Below are positions 40,326-48,979 of a stretch of DNA of 64,000 nucleotides, piece by piece. The stretch spans positions 1 to 64,000 of the forward strand of contig NZ_JAJVKW010000023.1 of NCBI RefSeq assembly GCF_024198255.1. The letters run 5' to 3'. Every line of letters begins with the position of its first letter. Position 1 is the first letter of the stretch. The notes under the pieces are model-generated. The model saw only the letters and a list, made by a program, of their open reading frames with translations, had not been told where the DNA came from and ran no database searches. The translations under genes and the position numbers were made by a program. This DNA is from Myxococcus guangdongensis (GTDB lineage Bacteria; Myxococcota; Myxococcia; Myxococcales; Myxococcaceae).

Positions 40326-41312
40326 TCAGGCCACCTGCTGAGGCTGCAACGCTCTCGCCTGCTGCTCGGCGAGCGCCTCGGCCTCACGCCCGCAGGGCCT
40401 GCGGAACACGCAGCGCATGCAGGGGGTCAGCGTCTCCGAGCGGGGGAACGCGTCCGCGTCCAGCGGCGTGTTCATGACCGGGTCCTTCAGGAGCGCGCGC
40501 ATCTTCGCCACGCTCGTCTCGAAGTGCCGGTGGAAGGAGTCCATGGCGCCCAGGTCCACCTGGACGTCCTGCTCCTTGCCCTCGTTGAGGTACACGAGCG
40601 ACGCGCGCACCTTCTCCACCGGGAAGCGGTAGCGCTGCGACACGTACAGCGCGTAGCCGAGCACCTGCTCGTCATAGCCGTCGCGCGACTTGCCCGTCTT
40701 CCAGTCCACCACGACGGGCGCGCCGTCCTGGTCGACGAAGGCGAAGTCGGGGATGGCGAAGACCTTGAGGCCGCCGAGCGTGAAGTGGGCGAAGTCGAAG
40801 CCCGCGTCCACCTCCAGCCACTGCTCGGGCTTGAGGCTCTTGGCGAGCAGCGGCCAGCGCGAGTTGAAGAACCACGCGAGCGCCACGCGCACCGTCTCCC
40901 AGTTCTGCTTCCAGGCTTCGTCGGGGAGGACCTCGGCGTACTCGTGCTCCACGAGGCCGGTGAACTGCTTGCGGTACTTCTGCGTCCAGTACGCCTTGCC
41001 GCGCGAGTGGCGGTAGTCGTCCTGCATCAGCTTGCGCGCGCGAGCCTCCACCACGGCGGGGTCCACCACGCGGCCCGCGCGCCAGTCCAGCAGCACGTCC
41101 TTGATGCTCTCGTGCACGACGCTGCCCGCCCAACTGAAGCGGTTGGCCAGCTTCTTGAGCACGTACAGCTCCCGCACGTCCTTCGGCGCGTCCGACTCCC
41201 AACCGCCCCAGGAGCGGTAGTAGTAGAAGTAGTAGGAGCGCAGGCACTCGGAGAACTTCTCGTGACGGCTCTTGGACCAGGAGAAGTCGTTGTGGAGGGG
41301 TGGGCGCCGCAT
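40326..41312 (-). CDS. PD-(D/E)XK nuclease with Fe-S-type cysteines (Cas4/AddB-like)
   Basis: The 328-residue protein has the RecB-nuclease pattern: SWSKSRHEKFSECLRSYYFY with the first Cys, IPDFAFVDQDGAPVVVDWKTGK (Asp and Asp-x-Lys catalytic residues), a YDEQVLGYALYV QxxxY motif, and a C-terminal CMRCVFRRPC. One N-terminal and three C-terminal cysteines are the arrangement that holds a 4Fe-4S cluster in Cas4 and AddB. No cas genes are near. The role is probably DNA repair. It is convergent with tcdA (four bases apart). Confidence 0.8.
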   Translation of the reverse strand: MRRPPLHNDFSWSKSRHEKFSECLRSYYFYYYRSWGGWESDAPKDVRELYVLKKLANRFSWAGSVVHESIKDVLLDWRAGRVVDPAVVEARARKLMQDDYRHSRGKAYWTQKYRKQFTGLVEHEYAEVLPDEAWKQNWETVRVALAWFFNSRWPLLAKSLKPEQWLEVDAGFDFAHFTLGGLKVFAIPDFAFVDQDGAPVVVDWKTGKSRDGYDEQVLGYALYVSQRYRFPVEKVRASLVYLNEGKEQDVQVDLGAMDSFHRHFETSVAKMRALLKDPVMNTPLDADAFPRSETLTPCMRCVFRRPCGREAEALAEQQARALQPQQVA

Positions 41313-41436
41313 CGAGGCGGCGCATCCTAGGCGTTCGCTCGCTCCGCCAGAAGGGGAACAGGCAGGGAAACGAGCCCGGGGGGTGGGTTGAATGACAGTC
41401 CGGGTGAGGAACCCTGGGAGTATGGTCCGCGCCACC

Positions 41437-42246
41437 ATGAAGAGCCGACCCCTGACGGAGCGAGTCGTCCTGATCACAGGCGCTTCCAGCGGCATCGGCC
41501 GCGCGGCGGCCCGGACCTACGCGGAGGCAGGAGCCCATGTGGTGCTCGCCGCCCGACGGCTGGAGCGGCTGGAGGACGCGGCCCGTGAAGTGGAGTCACT
41601 GGGGGTCCGGGCACTGGCGGTGCGGTGCGACGTGACCCGCGGCGAGGACGTGGAGCGACTCATGGCCCAAGTCCGCGCGGAGTTCGGTGGGCTGGACGTG
41701 TTGGTGAACAACGCGGGCCAGGGACTGTATGGGCCACTGGAGGCCATCAGCGAGGACCAGCTGCGGCAGGTGTTCGAGCTGAACGTGTTCGCGCTGTGGC
41801 GGGTGACGCGGGCGGCGCTGCCGCTGCTACGCGGGCGGCGCGGAGCGCACGTGGTGAACGTCAGCTCGGTGCTGGGGCATCGAGGGCTGCCGCTGCTGGG
41901 CGGGTACTGCGCGTCGAAGGCGGCGGTGAACGCGATGACGGAGTCCTTGCGCACGGAGCTCGCCGTCGAGGGAATCGGCGTGCGGCTGGTGTCGCCGGGC
42001 CTCACCGAGAGCGAGTTCCGGGAGCACCGGCTGAGTGCCCAGGGCTGGGCGCAGGACGCGATTCCGCTGAAGGCCATGTCGTCAGAGGAAGTGGCGCGGG
42101 CCATGGTGAAGGCGAGCGTGCGCGGACGACGCGACACCATCCTCACCCTCCCCGGCCGCGTCATGGTACTGGCCAACCGGCTCGCGCCCGGGTTGTTCGA
42201 CCGGGTCGCCCACCGCATGGCCAACCCGGTGAAGAAGGACGCATGA
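41437..42246 (+). CDS. short-chain dehydrogenase/reductase
   Basis: The 269-residue SDR has the cofactor-binding motif VVLITGASSGIGRAAA, NNAGQG, a Ser region (VVNVSSVLGH) and the catalytic YCASKAA (Tyr-x-x-x-Lys). The cofactor and substrate are not determined by sequence; the RRLERL after the second strand suggests NADP. The ATG at 41437 is preferred over 41422. It ends in an ATGA overlap with mutY. Confidence 0.9.
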   Translation: MKSRPLTERVVLITGASSGIGRAAARTYAEAGAHVVLAARRLERLEDAAREVESLGVRALAVRCDVTRGEDVERLMAQVRAEFGGLDVLVNNAGQGLYGPLEAISEDQLRQVFELNVFALWRVTRAALPLLRGRRGAHVVNVSSVLGHRGLPLLGGYCASKAAVNAMTESLRTELAVEGIGVRLVSPGLTESEFREHRLSAQGWAQDAIPLKAMSSEEVARAMVKASVRGRRDTILTLPGRVMVLANRLAPGLFDRVAHRMANPVKKDA

Positions 42247-43841
42247 GCCCCCGCAGTCGCCCCGCGAAGCCCGCTGTCTCGTCGGACACGCCGCCTGTCT
42301 TCCGCGAACAGGACGCCGAGGCAGCTTCAGGAGAGAAATCGGAGACTGGCGACGTGACCCGACCTCGCCGTGGACGCCCACCACGCGGAGGCAAGGCCGG
42401 GCCCCTGCCCTCGCGCGATGAGCCGACGCTCGCGGCTGCGAAAGCACAGAAGGCGTCCACTGGCTCGCTGTTCGAGTCCTCCTCGTCACGAGGAGAAGTG
42501 GGAAGGGGCACGCAGAGCGCCACGCCGCGCGAGGGAGTTGCCGAGGATGCGGCAAGCACGCCCTCGACACCGTCGAAGGCACGACGCGGACGGCCTCCGC
42601 GCACCGAGGCGACATCGACCCGAGCCCTCACGGCGACACCGAGCGCCGCGCCGCGCGAGGGAGTCCCCGGTGATGTGGAAGGCTCCCGCTCGACACCACC
42701 GAAGGCGCGTCGAGGACGCCCGCCCCGCACTGCGGCCACTTCGACCCGCGTCCCCGCGGTGGCACCCAGCGCCGCGCACCTGGCCAGCATTCGCGCGCCG
42801 CTGCTCGCCTGGTACGACCGCAACAAGCGCGACCTGCCGTGGCGCCGAACGAAGGACCCGTACGCCATCTGGCTGAGCGAGGTCATGCTCCAGCAGACAC
42901 AGGTCTCCACCGTCATCCCCTACTGGGAGCGGTTCCTGAAGCGCTTCCCCACCGCGCTCGCGCTCGCCTCGGCGCCACTCGATGACGTGCTCGCTGGATG
43001 GAAGGGCCTGGGCTACTACACGCGCGCTCGCAACCTGCACCGCGCCGCACAGGACATCGTCTCGCGCTTCGGCGGCGCCCTGCCCTCCACCGCGGAGCAG
43101 CTGCTCTCACTGCCCGGCTTCGGCCGCTACACCGCGGGCGCCGTGGCCTCCATCGCCTTCGGTGAAGCAGCCCCGCTCGTCGACGGCAACGTCGCCCGCG
43201 TGCTCTCCCGACTCTTCGAGGTCGAGGGCCTGCCCGGAGACCGCGAGCGCGAGGCCACGCTGTGGGAGCTCGCGGGCCTGCTCGTGAAGGGCGAGCGCCC
43301 CGGCGACTTCAACCAGTCCCTCATGGAGCACGGCGCCACCACGTGCCGCCCGGAGAACCCACTCTGCCTGCTGTGCCCCGTGCTCGCGGGCTGCGTCGCC
43401 TTCAAGAAGGGCCGCGTCGCCGAGCTGCCTCCCGCCAAGGTGCGCGCCACGCCGAAGAAGCTGACGCTGGCCCTGGCCGTGTGGGCCCATGCGGACACGC
43501 TGCTGTTCGCCCGCCGCGCGGACTCGGGCCTCTTCGGTGGGCTGTGGGAGCTCCCCGCCGCCGAGGTGGACGAGGACGCCACCGGCGAGGAGACCACGCT
43601 GCGCCTCACCGCCGCGCTCGGCACCGGCGTGAGGCTGGAGTCCCTCATCGGCACCGTGAAGCGGCAGCTCACCCACCGCGACCTCACGCTGCGCCTGTAC
43701 CGTGTGTCCGGCCCCAAGCGCCCCACCCACTCCGCCGCCTTCCAGGAGCTGCGCTGGTGCACGCCCGCGGAGGCCGCGGCGCTCGGCATGAGCACGGCGA
43801 TGCAGCGCGCCCTGGACGCCGTGGTGGGCACGCAAGCGTAG
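42243..43841 (+). CDS. mutY: A/G-specific adenine glycosylase with N-terminal AT-hook extension
   Basis: MutY removes adenine mispaired with 8-oxoG. From residue about 183 on this is a complete enzyme: LAWYDRNKRDLPWR, LSEVMLQQTQV with the catalytic Glu, LPGFGRYTAGAVASIAFGEA (HhH), VDGNVARVLSR with the catalytic Asp, and a C-x6-C-x2-C-x5-C 4Fe-4S set. A NUDIX-like C-terminal domain follows. Uniquely, about 175 residues precede it: low-complexity with three RRGRPPR AT-hook cores (near 41-48, 113-120 and 155-162) and a roughly 40-residue internal duplication. Typical MutY is about 350-400 residues. Confidence 0.92.
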   Translation: MSPRSRPAKPAVSSDTPPVFREQDAEAASGEKSETGDVTRPRRGRPPRGGKAGPLPSRDEPTLAAAKAQKASTGSLFESSSSRGEVGRGTQSATPREGVAEDAASTPSTPSKARRGRPPRTEATSTRALTATPSAAPREGVPGDVEGSRSTPPKARRGRPPRTAATSTRVPAVAPSAAHLASIRAPLLAWYDRNKRDLPWRRTKDPYAIWLSEVMLQQTQVSTVIPYWERFLKRFPTALALASAPLDDVLAGWKGLGYYTRARNLHRAAQDIVSRFGGALPSTAEQLLSLPGFGRYTAGAVASIAFGEAAPLVDGNVARVLSRLFEVEGLPGDREREATLWELAGLLVKGERPGDFNQSLMEHGATTCRPENPLCLLCPVLAGCVAFKKGRVAELPPAKVRATPKKLTLALAVWAHADTLLFARRADSGLFGGLWELPAAEVDEDATGEETTLRLTAALGTGVRLESLIGTVKRQLTHRDLTLRLYRVSGPKRPTHSAAFQELRWCTPAEAAALGMSTAMQRALDAVVGTQA

Positions 43842-44004
43842 GGCCGCCACCTCCTCGGGTCGCCGCGCCGCTCGCCCCAGCTGTCCGCCCGTCGACACGC
43901 CCCGGGACGTCGTGTTGCTTCGACAACCCCCGCCAGGTCGGGTCGCTTTCGCGCGTCTCGCACGCGACTCAAGCTTCGCGCGCCCTTTCACCGGAGGCGG
44001 CCCG

Positions 44005-44223
44005 ATGGCTCGAAACAACGCACCCAAGTCGACCCCGCACACGAAATCCCAGCACGCGGAACACATGCATGAGCCGCAGGGCCCTCACGCGCGCTCCGAC
44101 ATCTCTCACGAGCAGATTGCCCGGCGCGCCTACGAAATCTACATGGGCCGCGGAGGCAGGCCCGGCAACCACGAGCAGGACTGGCAACAAGCCGAGCGCG
44201 AGCTGAAGCTCGGCCGTCATTAG
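44005..44223 (+). CDS. DUF2934 small protein, 72 aa
   Basis: GGAGG lies eight bases before the ATG at 44005. The C-terminal half reads ISHEQIARRAYEIYMGRGGRPGNHEQDWQQAERELK, matching the DUF2934 pattern (I..RAY.I....G...G....DW..AE.EL). The N-terminus is His/Pro/Lys-rich. Function of the family is unknown. Confidence 0.8.
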   Translation: MARNNAPKSTPHTKSQHAEHMHEPQGPHARSDISHEQIARRAYEIYMGRGGRPGNHEQDWQQAERELKLGRH

Positions 44224-44273
44224 CTGCCCGCCGCATGGGCCCGTGTCCACCCCGGGCCCATGCGCGCAGCGAA

Positions 44274-45365
44274 TCAGTGGGGCGGCGGCGAGTGCAGCAC
44301 GGGGCGTTCGGCCTCGAGCGCGCCTCGCAACCTGCGCTGCGCCACCTTCAGCTCCGAGAGGATGCGCTCCGCGTCCTGCACCGAGCGCATCGCCAAGCCG
44401 CACGCCGGCGTCAGCAGCACCGTGGACACGGCCCGGGGGAACGAGAAGCCCCTCGGCAGCGCGGCCTTCAACGAGGCCTCCACCGAATCCGCCAGCTCCG
44501 TCACCTCGTACGTCGACGCGAGGTCCGTGGGGATGATGCCCAGGCTCAGCGTCGCGCCAGAGTGCAGGTAGCGCTCCAGCGCGTCCTTCTCCTCCAGCAT
44601 CGCGTCGAGCGACAGCCGCACGTCCAGCGACAACAGGTCCGCCTGAGCATCCAGCAGCGCGCTCCAGTCCGTGTTGCCACAGCAGTGCAGGCCCACCAGC
44701 GCGCCCTCCCGCTGGAGCGCGACAATCAGGAGCCGCAGCTCCTGCACCGCCAACAGGTGCCGCGGATTGACGCGCTGGAACGCATACAGGCCCGGCTCGT
44801 CGAGGAAGAACAGCGGCGTGGTGCCCGCGCGCCGCAGCGCCTTCACCATGGCCAGGGAGCGCGCCAGCACCAGTCGATAGATGGCCTGGTCCAGCCCCGG
44901 CACCTCCAGCGCGGACAGGCCCGAGTCCGTCCTCGCCACCGAGCGCACCGTGAAGGGGCCGGCGAGCTGCGCCTTCGCGAAGGCCAGCTTGCGGTGCTCC
45001 ACCTCCCACAGGAACGGCCGCCACGCGCGGCACGCCTCGGGCGAAGGCTCGTACGCCTCCAGCGCCCCGGCGGCGAGCGCGGACTCCAGCTTCGCCTCGA
45101 ACTCCGCGCGCCCCGCCTCCCAGGCCTGGAGGTCCACCGTGCACAGGCCCTCGTCGTCGAACCGCAGCCCGGGCAACCCCTCCAGCGCCGCGGGAATCAT
45201 CAGCTCGGAGGGCTTTCCCACCGGCAGCTGCGGCAGGAAGGGGATGTCCATCGACAAGGCGACCTGGAGCCCCAGCTCCACCTGCGTGTGGGGCAGGCTC
45301 CCGATGCCCGTGGTCGCACAGGCGGGCAGCAACTGGACGGCTCGACGGATGTTCGGCGCGCTCAT
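44274..45365 (-). CDS. core-MetE-like / cobalamin-independent methionine synthase-like protein
   Basis: The 363-residue protein is one barrel related to the C-terminal catalytic half of MetE and to UROD: TTGIGSLPHTQVELGL at the N-terminus, TPLFFLDEPGL in the middle, GLHCCGNTDW with a zinc-type His-x-Cys, and LTPACGLAMRS with the last zinc Cys. It lacks the N-terminal MetE domain. Small MetE-like proteins of this kind can use methylcobalamin rather than folate as methyl donor. It lies directly downstream of metH, so a methionine-cycle role is likely, but the donor is not shown. Confidence 0.75.
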   Translation of the reverse strand: MSAPNIRRAVQLLPACATTGIGSLPHTQVELGLQVALSMDIPFLPQLPVGKPSELMIPAALEGLPGLRFDDEGLCTVDLQAWEAGRAEFEAKLESALAAGALEAYEPSPEACRAWRPFLWEVEHRKLAFAKAQLAGPFTVRSVARTDSGLSALEVPGLDQAIYRLVLARSLAMVKALRRAGTTPLFFLDEPGLYAFQRVNPRHLLAVQELRLLIVALQREGALVGLHCCGNTDWSALLDAQADLLSLDVRLSLDAMLEEKDALERYLHSGATLSLGIIPTDLASTYEVTELADSVEASLKAALPRGFSFPRAVSTVLLTPACGLAMRSVQDAERILSELKVAQRRLRGALEAERPVLHSPPPH

Positions 45366-45430
45366 AGGCGCGGGAGTCTAACCGCTCCCCTTCGCCACGG
45401 CGCGCCTCGATGGCCCCGGGCGGGTCCCGA

Positions 45431-45452
45431 GGGCCCCCTACCCCAGGGGCCC
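45431..45452 (-). terminator. hairpin between metH and the MetE-like gene
   Basis: GGGCCCC (45431-45437) and GGGGCCC (45446-45452) form a 7-bp stem, loop eight, in the 98-base gap downstream of the metH stop. It may limit readthrough into the MetE-like gene. Confidence 0.5.
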
Positions 45453-45463
45453 CCGCGTCCGAA

Positions 45464-48400
45464 TCAGGACACCGAGAAGTACGAGGCCTGGGGGTGGTGG
45501 AAGACGATGGCGGAGACCGAGGCCTCGGGCTCCATCATGCAGCCGTCGGTGAGCTGCACCCCAATCTCCTCCGGACGCAGCGCCTCGAAGAGCTTCGACT
45601 GGTCCTCCAGCCGGGGGCACGCGGGGTAGCCGAACGAGTAGCGCTTGCCCGCGTACTCCGCCCGGAAGCGCTCCAGCATCGTCATGTCCGGCTTGTCCGG
45701 CGTGCCCCACATGCTGCGCAGCTGCGTGTGCAAGAGCTCCGCGTAGCCCTCCGCCGTCTCCAGCGCGAGCGCCTGCACCGCGTGCATCTTCAGGAACTCG
45801 CCCTTGGCCTTGAGGCCCTCGGCCAGCTCGCGGATGCCCGAGCCCGCCGTCACCACGAACATGGCCACGTTGTCGGTGGGCACGCCGCGCTCCAGCGGCC
45901 GCAGGTAGTCGGCCAGGCACAGGCCCCCATCGCGGTCCTGCCGGGGGAAGTCGAAGCTCGCCGCCTCGCGGCCCGTCTTCCCGTCGAACAGCACCACGCG
46001 GTTGCCGTCGCTGCCCGCCTTGTAGAACTGGAACACCGCGCGCGCCTGCATGAGCCCGCCGCGCAGCATGCCCTTGAGCTCCTCCACCGCCTCCTTCAGG
46101 GCCAGCGCCTTGCGCCCCTCCTCCGTCTTCGCCAGCTCCGCCTCGGCCGGCGTCCCCAGCGCGCGCGACGACGTGCGCAGGCCCAGGTGGCGCCCGTACA
46201 GCATCACCGGGTTGATGAACTTCCAGATGTGGTCCAGCGGCGTGTTCGTCAGCACGTGCCGCTCGAAGTCCGGCGCGGATGGCACCGTGTCCAGCACGCG
46301 AATCTCCGCGCTGCGCCCCCGCGCCACCACCGCCTCCACGCGCGGACGCTCCTTGACCTCCTGGGCCAGCTTCACGCGGCGCTCGGCCAGCTCACCGCGC
46401 AGCTTCGCGTGTGACGACGGGTCGACGATCTGCTTGGCCAGGTCCAGGCCGTTCATCGCGTCCTGCGCGTAGGCCACCGTGCCGCCGCCGTACGCCGGCG
46501 CGATGTTGCGGTCCACGAAGTTGCGGCTGAGCGCGGCGCCGCCCACCAGGATGGGCACCTCCACGCCCGCGCGCTTGAGGTCCTCCGCCGTGGCCACCAT
46601 CTGGTGCGCGCTCTTCACCAGCAGCCCCGACAGGCCGAGGATGTCCGGCTGGTGCTCGCGCACCGCCTGCACCAGTTGCTCGGGCGGCACCTTGATGCCC
46701 AGATTGACGACGTGGAAGCCGTTGTTGGCGAGGATGATCTCCACCAGGTTCTTCCCGATGTCGTGGACGTCCCCCTTCACCGTGGCCAGGACGATCTTCC
46801 CGCGCATGGCCGCCTTGGAGGAGCTCATGTGCGGCTCCAGGAAGCCCACCGCGGCCTTCATCGACTCGGCGCTCTGGAGCACCTCGGCGACAATCAGCTC
46901 GTTGGCGCCGAAGAGCCGGCCCACCTCGTCCATGCCCTTCATCAGGGGGCCGTTGATGATGTCCAGCGGCGCGTACTTCGTGAGCGCCTCCTCCAGGTCC
47001 GCGAAGAGGCCGTCGCGCGAGCCCTCGATGATGTAGCGCTGCAGCCGCTCCTCCAGGGGCAGCGTGCTCACCGCCACCTTGACGGCCTTGCGCTCACGGA
47101 AGTGCGCGGCGAAGGGCGTCACCGGATCCGCGCCCCGGTTGTAGAGCAGGTCCTCCGCCAGCGTGCGCTCCTCCTCGGGCAGGGACGCGTAGCGCTCCAG
47201 CTTCTCCGAGTTGACCAGCGCCATGTCCAGGCCCGCCTGGACGCAGTGGTACAGGAAGACGGAGTTGAGCACCTCGCGGCCCGCGGTGGGCAGGCCGAAG
47301 GACACGTTGGAGATGCCCAGCACCGTGCGGCACTGCGGGAAGCGCTGCTTGATGAGGCGCACGCCCTCCACCGTCTCCACGCCGCTGCCCGTGTACTGCG
47401 CGTCGCCGGAGGCGCACGGGAAGACGAGCGGGTCGAAGTAGAGGTCCTCGGCGCGCATGCCGTACTTCTTCGTGAGCAGCTCGAACGAGCGCTCCGCCAC
47501 GGCGAGCTTGCGCTCACGCGTCACGGCCATGCCCACCTCGTCGATGCAGCCCACCACCAGCGCCGCGCCGAAGCGCCGGGCCAGGGGCACCACCTTCTCG
47601 AAGCGCTCCTCGCCGTCCTCCAGGTTGACGGAGTTGATGATGGCCTTGCCCTGGCTGTACGTCAGCGCCATCTCCAGGACGCGCTCGTCCGTGGAGTCGA
47701 TCATCAAGGGCACGCGCACCTTCTTGACGACCACCTCCAGGAACTGGCGCATGTCCTCCAGCTCGTCGCGGTCCGGGTTGGCCAGGCAGATGTCGATGAC
47801 CTGCGCGCCCCGCTTCACCTGCGCGCGAGCAATCTCCGACGCGTCCTCCAACTGCCCCGCGACGATGAGCTCCTTGAACTTCTTGCTGCCAATGACGTTG
47901 GTGCGCTCGCCGACGATGACCGGGCGCACGTCGTCCGTCACATCCAGGTAGTCCACGCCCGACAGCGTCGAGCGGGGCTTGGGCACGTTCGTGCGGGGCT
48001 TGAGCCCCTTCACCGCCTGGGACACCGCGCGGATGTGCGCCTCCGTGGTGCCGCAACAGCCGCCCACCACGTTGAGCCAGCCCTGCTCACAGAAGCGTGT
48101 GAGCGAGCGCGCAATCATGTCCGGCGTCTCCAGGTAGTGGCCGTTCTCGTCCGGAAGGCCCGCGTTGGGCACGCACGACACCGGGAACGGGCTCAGCTCC
48201 GACAAGGAGCGCAGGTGGTCCGTCATGAAGTCCGGACCCGTGGCGCAGTTGAGGCCCAGGTAGAGCAGCTCCCAGTGCTCCAGCGACGCCGCCAGGCTCT
48301 CCACGCTCTGCCCCGCGAGCATGGTGCCCATGGGCTCAATCGTGCCCGACACCGCCACCGGCAACGCGTAGCCCAGCTTCTGGAACGCGCGGTCGATGCC

Positions 48401-48979
48401 CAGGAGCGCCGCCTTGATGTTGCGCGTGTCCTGGCACGTCTCCACCAGCAGGTAGTCGGAGCCGCCCAGCGCGAGCCCCTCCGCCTGCACGGCGAAGTTG
48501 TCCACCAGCTCCTCGAAGGTGATGCCGCCCGTGACGCTGATGGCCTTGGTGGTGGGGCCCACCGAGCCCGCCACCCAGCGGATGCGGCCGTCCTTCGCCT
48601 CGGCGGCCTCGGCGGCCTCGCGGGCGAGCCTTGCGGAGGCCTGGTTGATTTCGAGCGCCTTGTGCCCCAGGCCGAACTCGTTGAGCACCAGCGGCGTGCC
48701 GCCGAAGCTGTCCGTCTCCGTCACGTCCGCGCCCGCGGCGAAGTAGCGCGCGTGGATGTCCCGGATGAGCTCCGGCCGGGTGAGGACCAGGTTCTCGTTG
48801 CAGCCCTCGAACTCGGCGCCGCCGAAGTCCGCGGCCTTGAGGTCATGCTGTTGCAACAGCGTCCCCATGGCGCCATCCAGCACCAGCACGCGCTCACGCA
48901 TGGCGGAGCGCAGGGCCTCCACGCGGCGGCCATGCTCTCCAGGAGGGGGAGGAAGGGCGGTGGGCGTCGGGCTCGTCAT
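45464..48979 (-). CDS. metH: cobalamin-dependent methionine synthase
   Basis: The 1171-residue enzyme transfers the methyl group of 5-methyltetrahydrofolate to homocysteine via methylcobalamin. All four modules are present: an Hcy barrel with VLDGAMGTLLQQHDL, DSFGG and the zinc GGCCGTT (about 306), a pterin-binding barrel beginning near VIVGERTNVIGSKKF, a B12 domain with DVHDIGKNLVEIIL, and a C-terminal reactivation domain with YSFGYPACPRLEDQSKLF. The length is close to E. coli MetH (1227). Its ATG overlaps the stop of the SahR-like regulator, so the two are one operon. Confidence 0.97.
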   Translation of the reverse strand: MTSPTPTALPPPPGEHGRRVEALRSAMRERVLVLDGAMGTLLQQHDLKAADFGGAEFEGCNENLVLTRPELIRDIHARYFAAGADVTETDSFGGTPLVLNEFGLGHKALEINQASARLAREAAEAAEAKDGRIRWVAGSVGPTTKAISVTGGITFEELVDNFAVQAEGLALGGSDYLLVETCQDTRNIKAALLGIDRAFQKLGYALPVAVSGTIEPMGTMLAGQSVESLAASLEHWELLYLGLNCATGPDFMTDHLRSLSELSPFPVSCVPNAGLPDENGHYLETPDMIARSLTRFCEQGWLNVVGGCCGTTEAHIRAVSQAVKGLKPRTNVPKPRSTLSGVDYLDVTDDVRPVIVGERTNVIGSKKFKELIVAGQLEDASEIARAQVKRGAQVIDICLANPDRDELEDMRQFLEVVVKKVRVPLMIDSTDERVLEMALTYSQGKAIINSVNLEDGEERFEKVVPLARRFGAALVVGCIDEVGMAVTRERKLAVAERSFELLTKKYGMRAEDLYFDPLVFPCASGDAQYTGSGVETVEGVRLIKQRFPQCRTVLGISNVSFGLPTAGREVLNSVFLYHCVQAGLDMALVNSEKLERYASLPEEERTLAEDLLYNRGADPVTPFAAHFRERKAVKVAVSTLPLEERLQRYIIEGSRDGLFADLEEALTKYAPLDIINGPLMKGMDEVGRLFGANELIVAEVLQSAESMKAAVGFLEPHMSSSKAAMRGKIVLATVKGDVHDIGKNLVEIILANNGFHVVNLGIKVPPEQLVQAVREHQPDILGLSGLLVKSAHQMVATAEDLKRAGVEVPILVGGAALSRNFVDRNIAPAYGGGTVAYAQDAMNGLDLAKQIVDPSSHAKLRGELAERRVKLAQEVKERPRVEAVVARGRSAEIRVLDTVPSAPDFERHVLTNTPLDHIWKFINPVMLYGRHLGLRTSSRALGTPAEAELAKTEEGRKALALKEAVEELKGMLRGGLMQARAVFQFYKAGSDGNRVVLFDGKTGREAASFDFPRQDRDGGLCLADYLRPLERGVPTDNVAMFVVTAGSGIRELAEGLKAKGEFLKMHAVQALALETAEGYAELLHTQLRSMWGTPDKPDMTMLERFRAEYAGKRYSFGYPACPRLEDQSKLFEALRPEEIGVQLTDGCMMEPEASVSAIVFHHPQASYFSVS

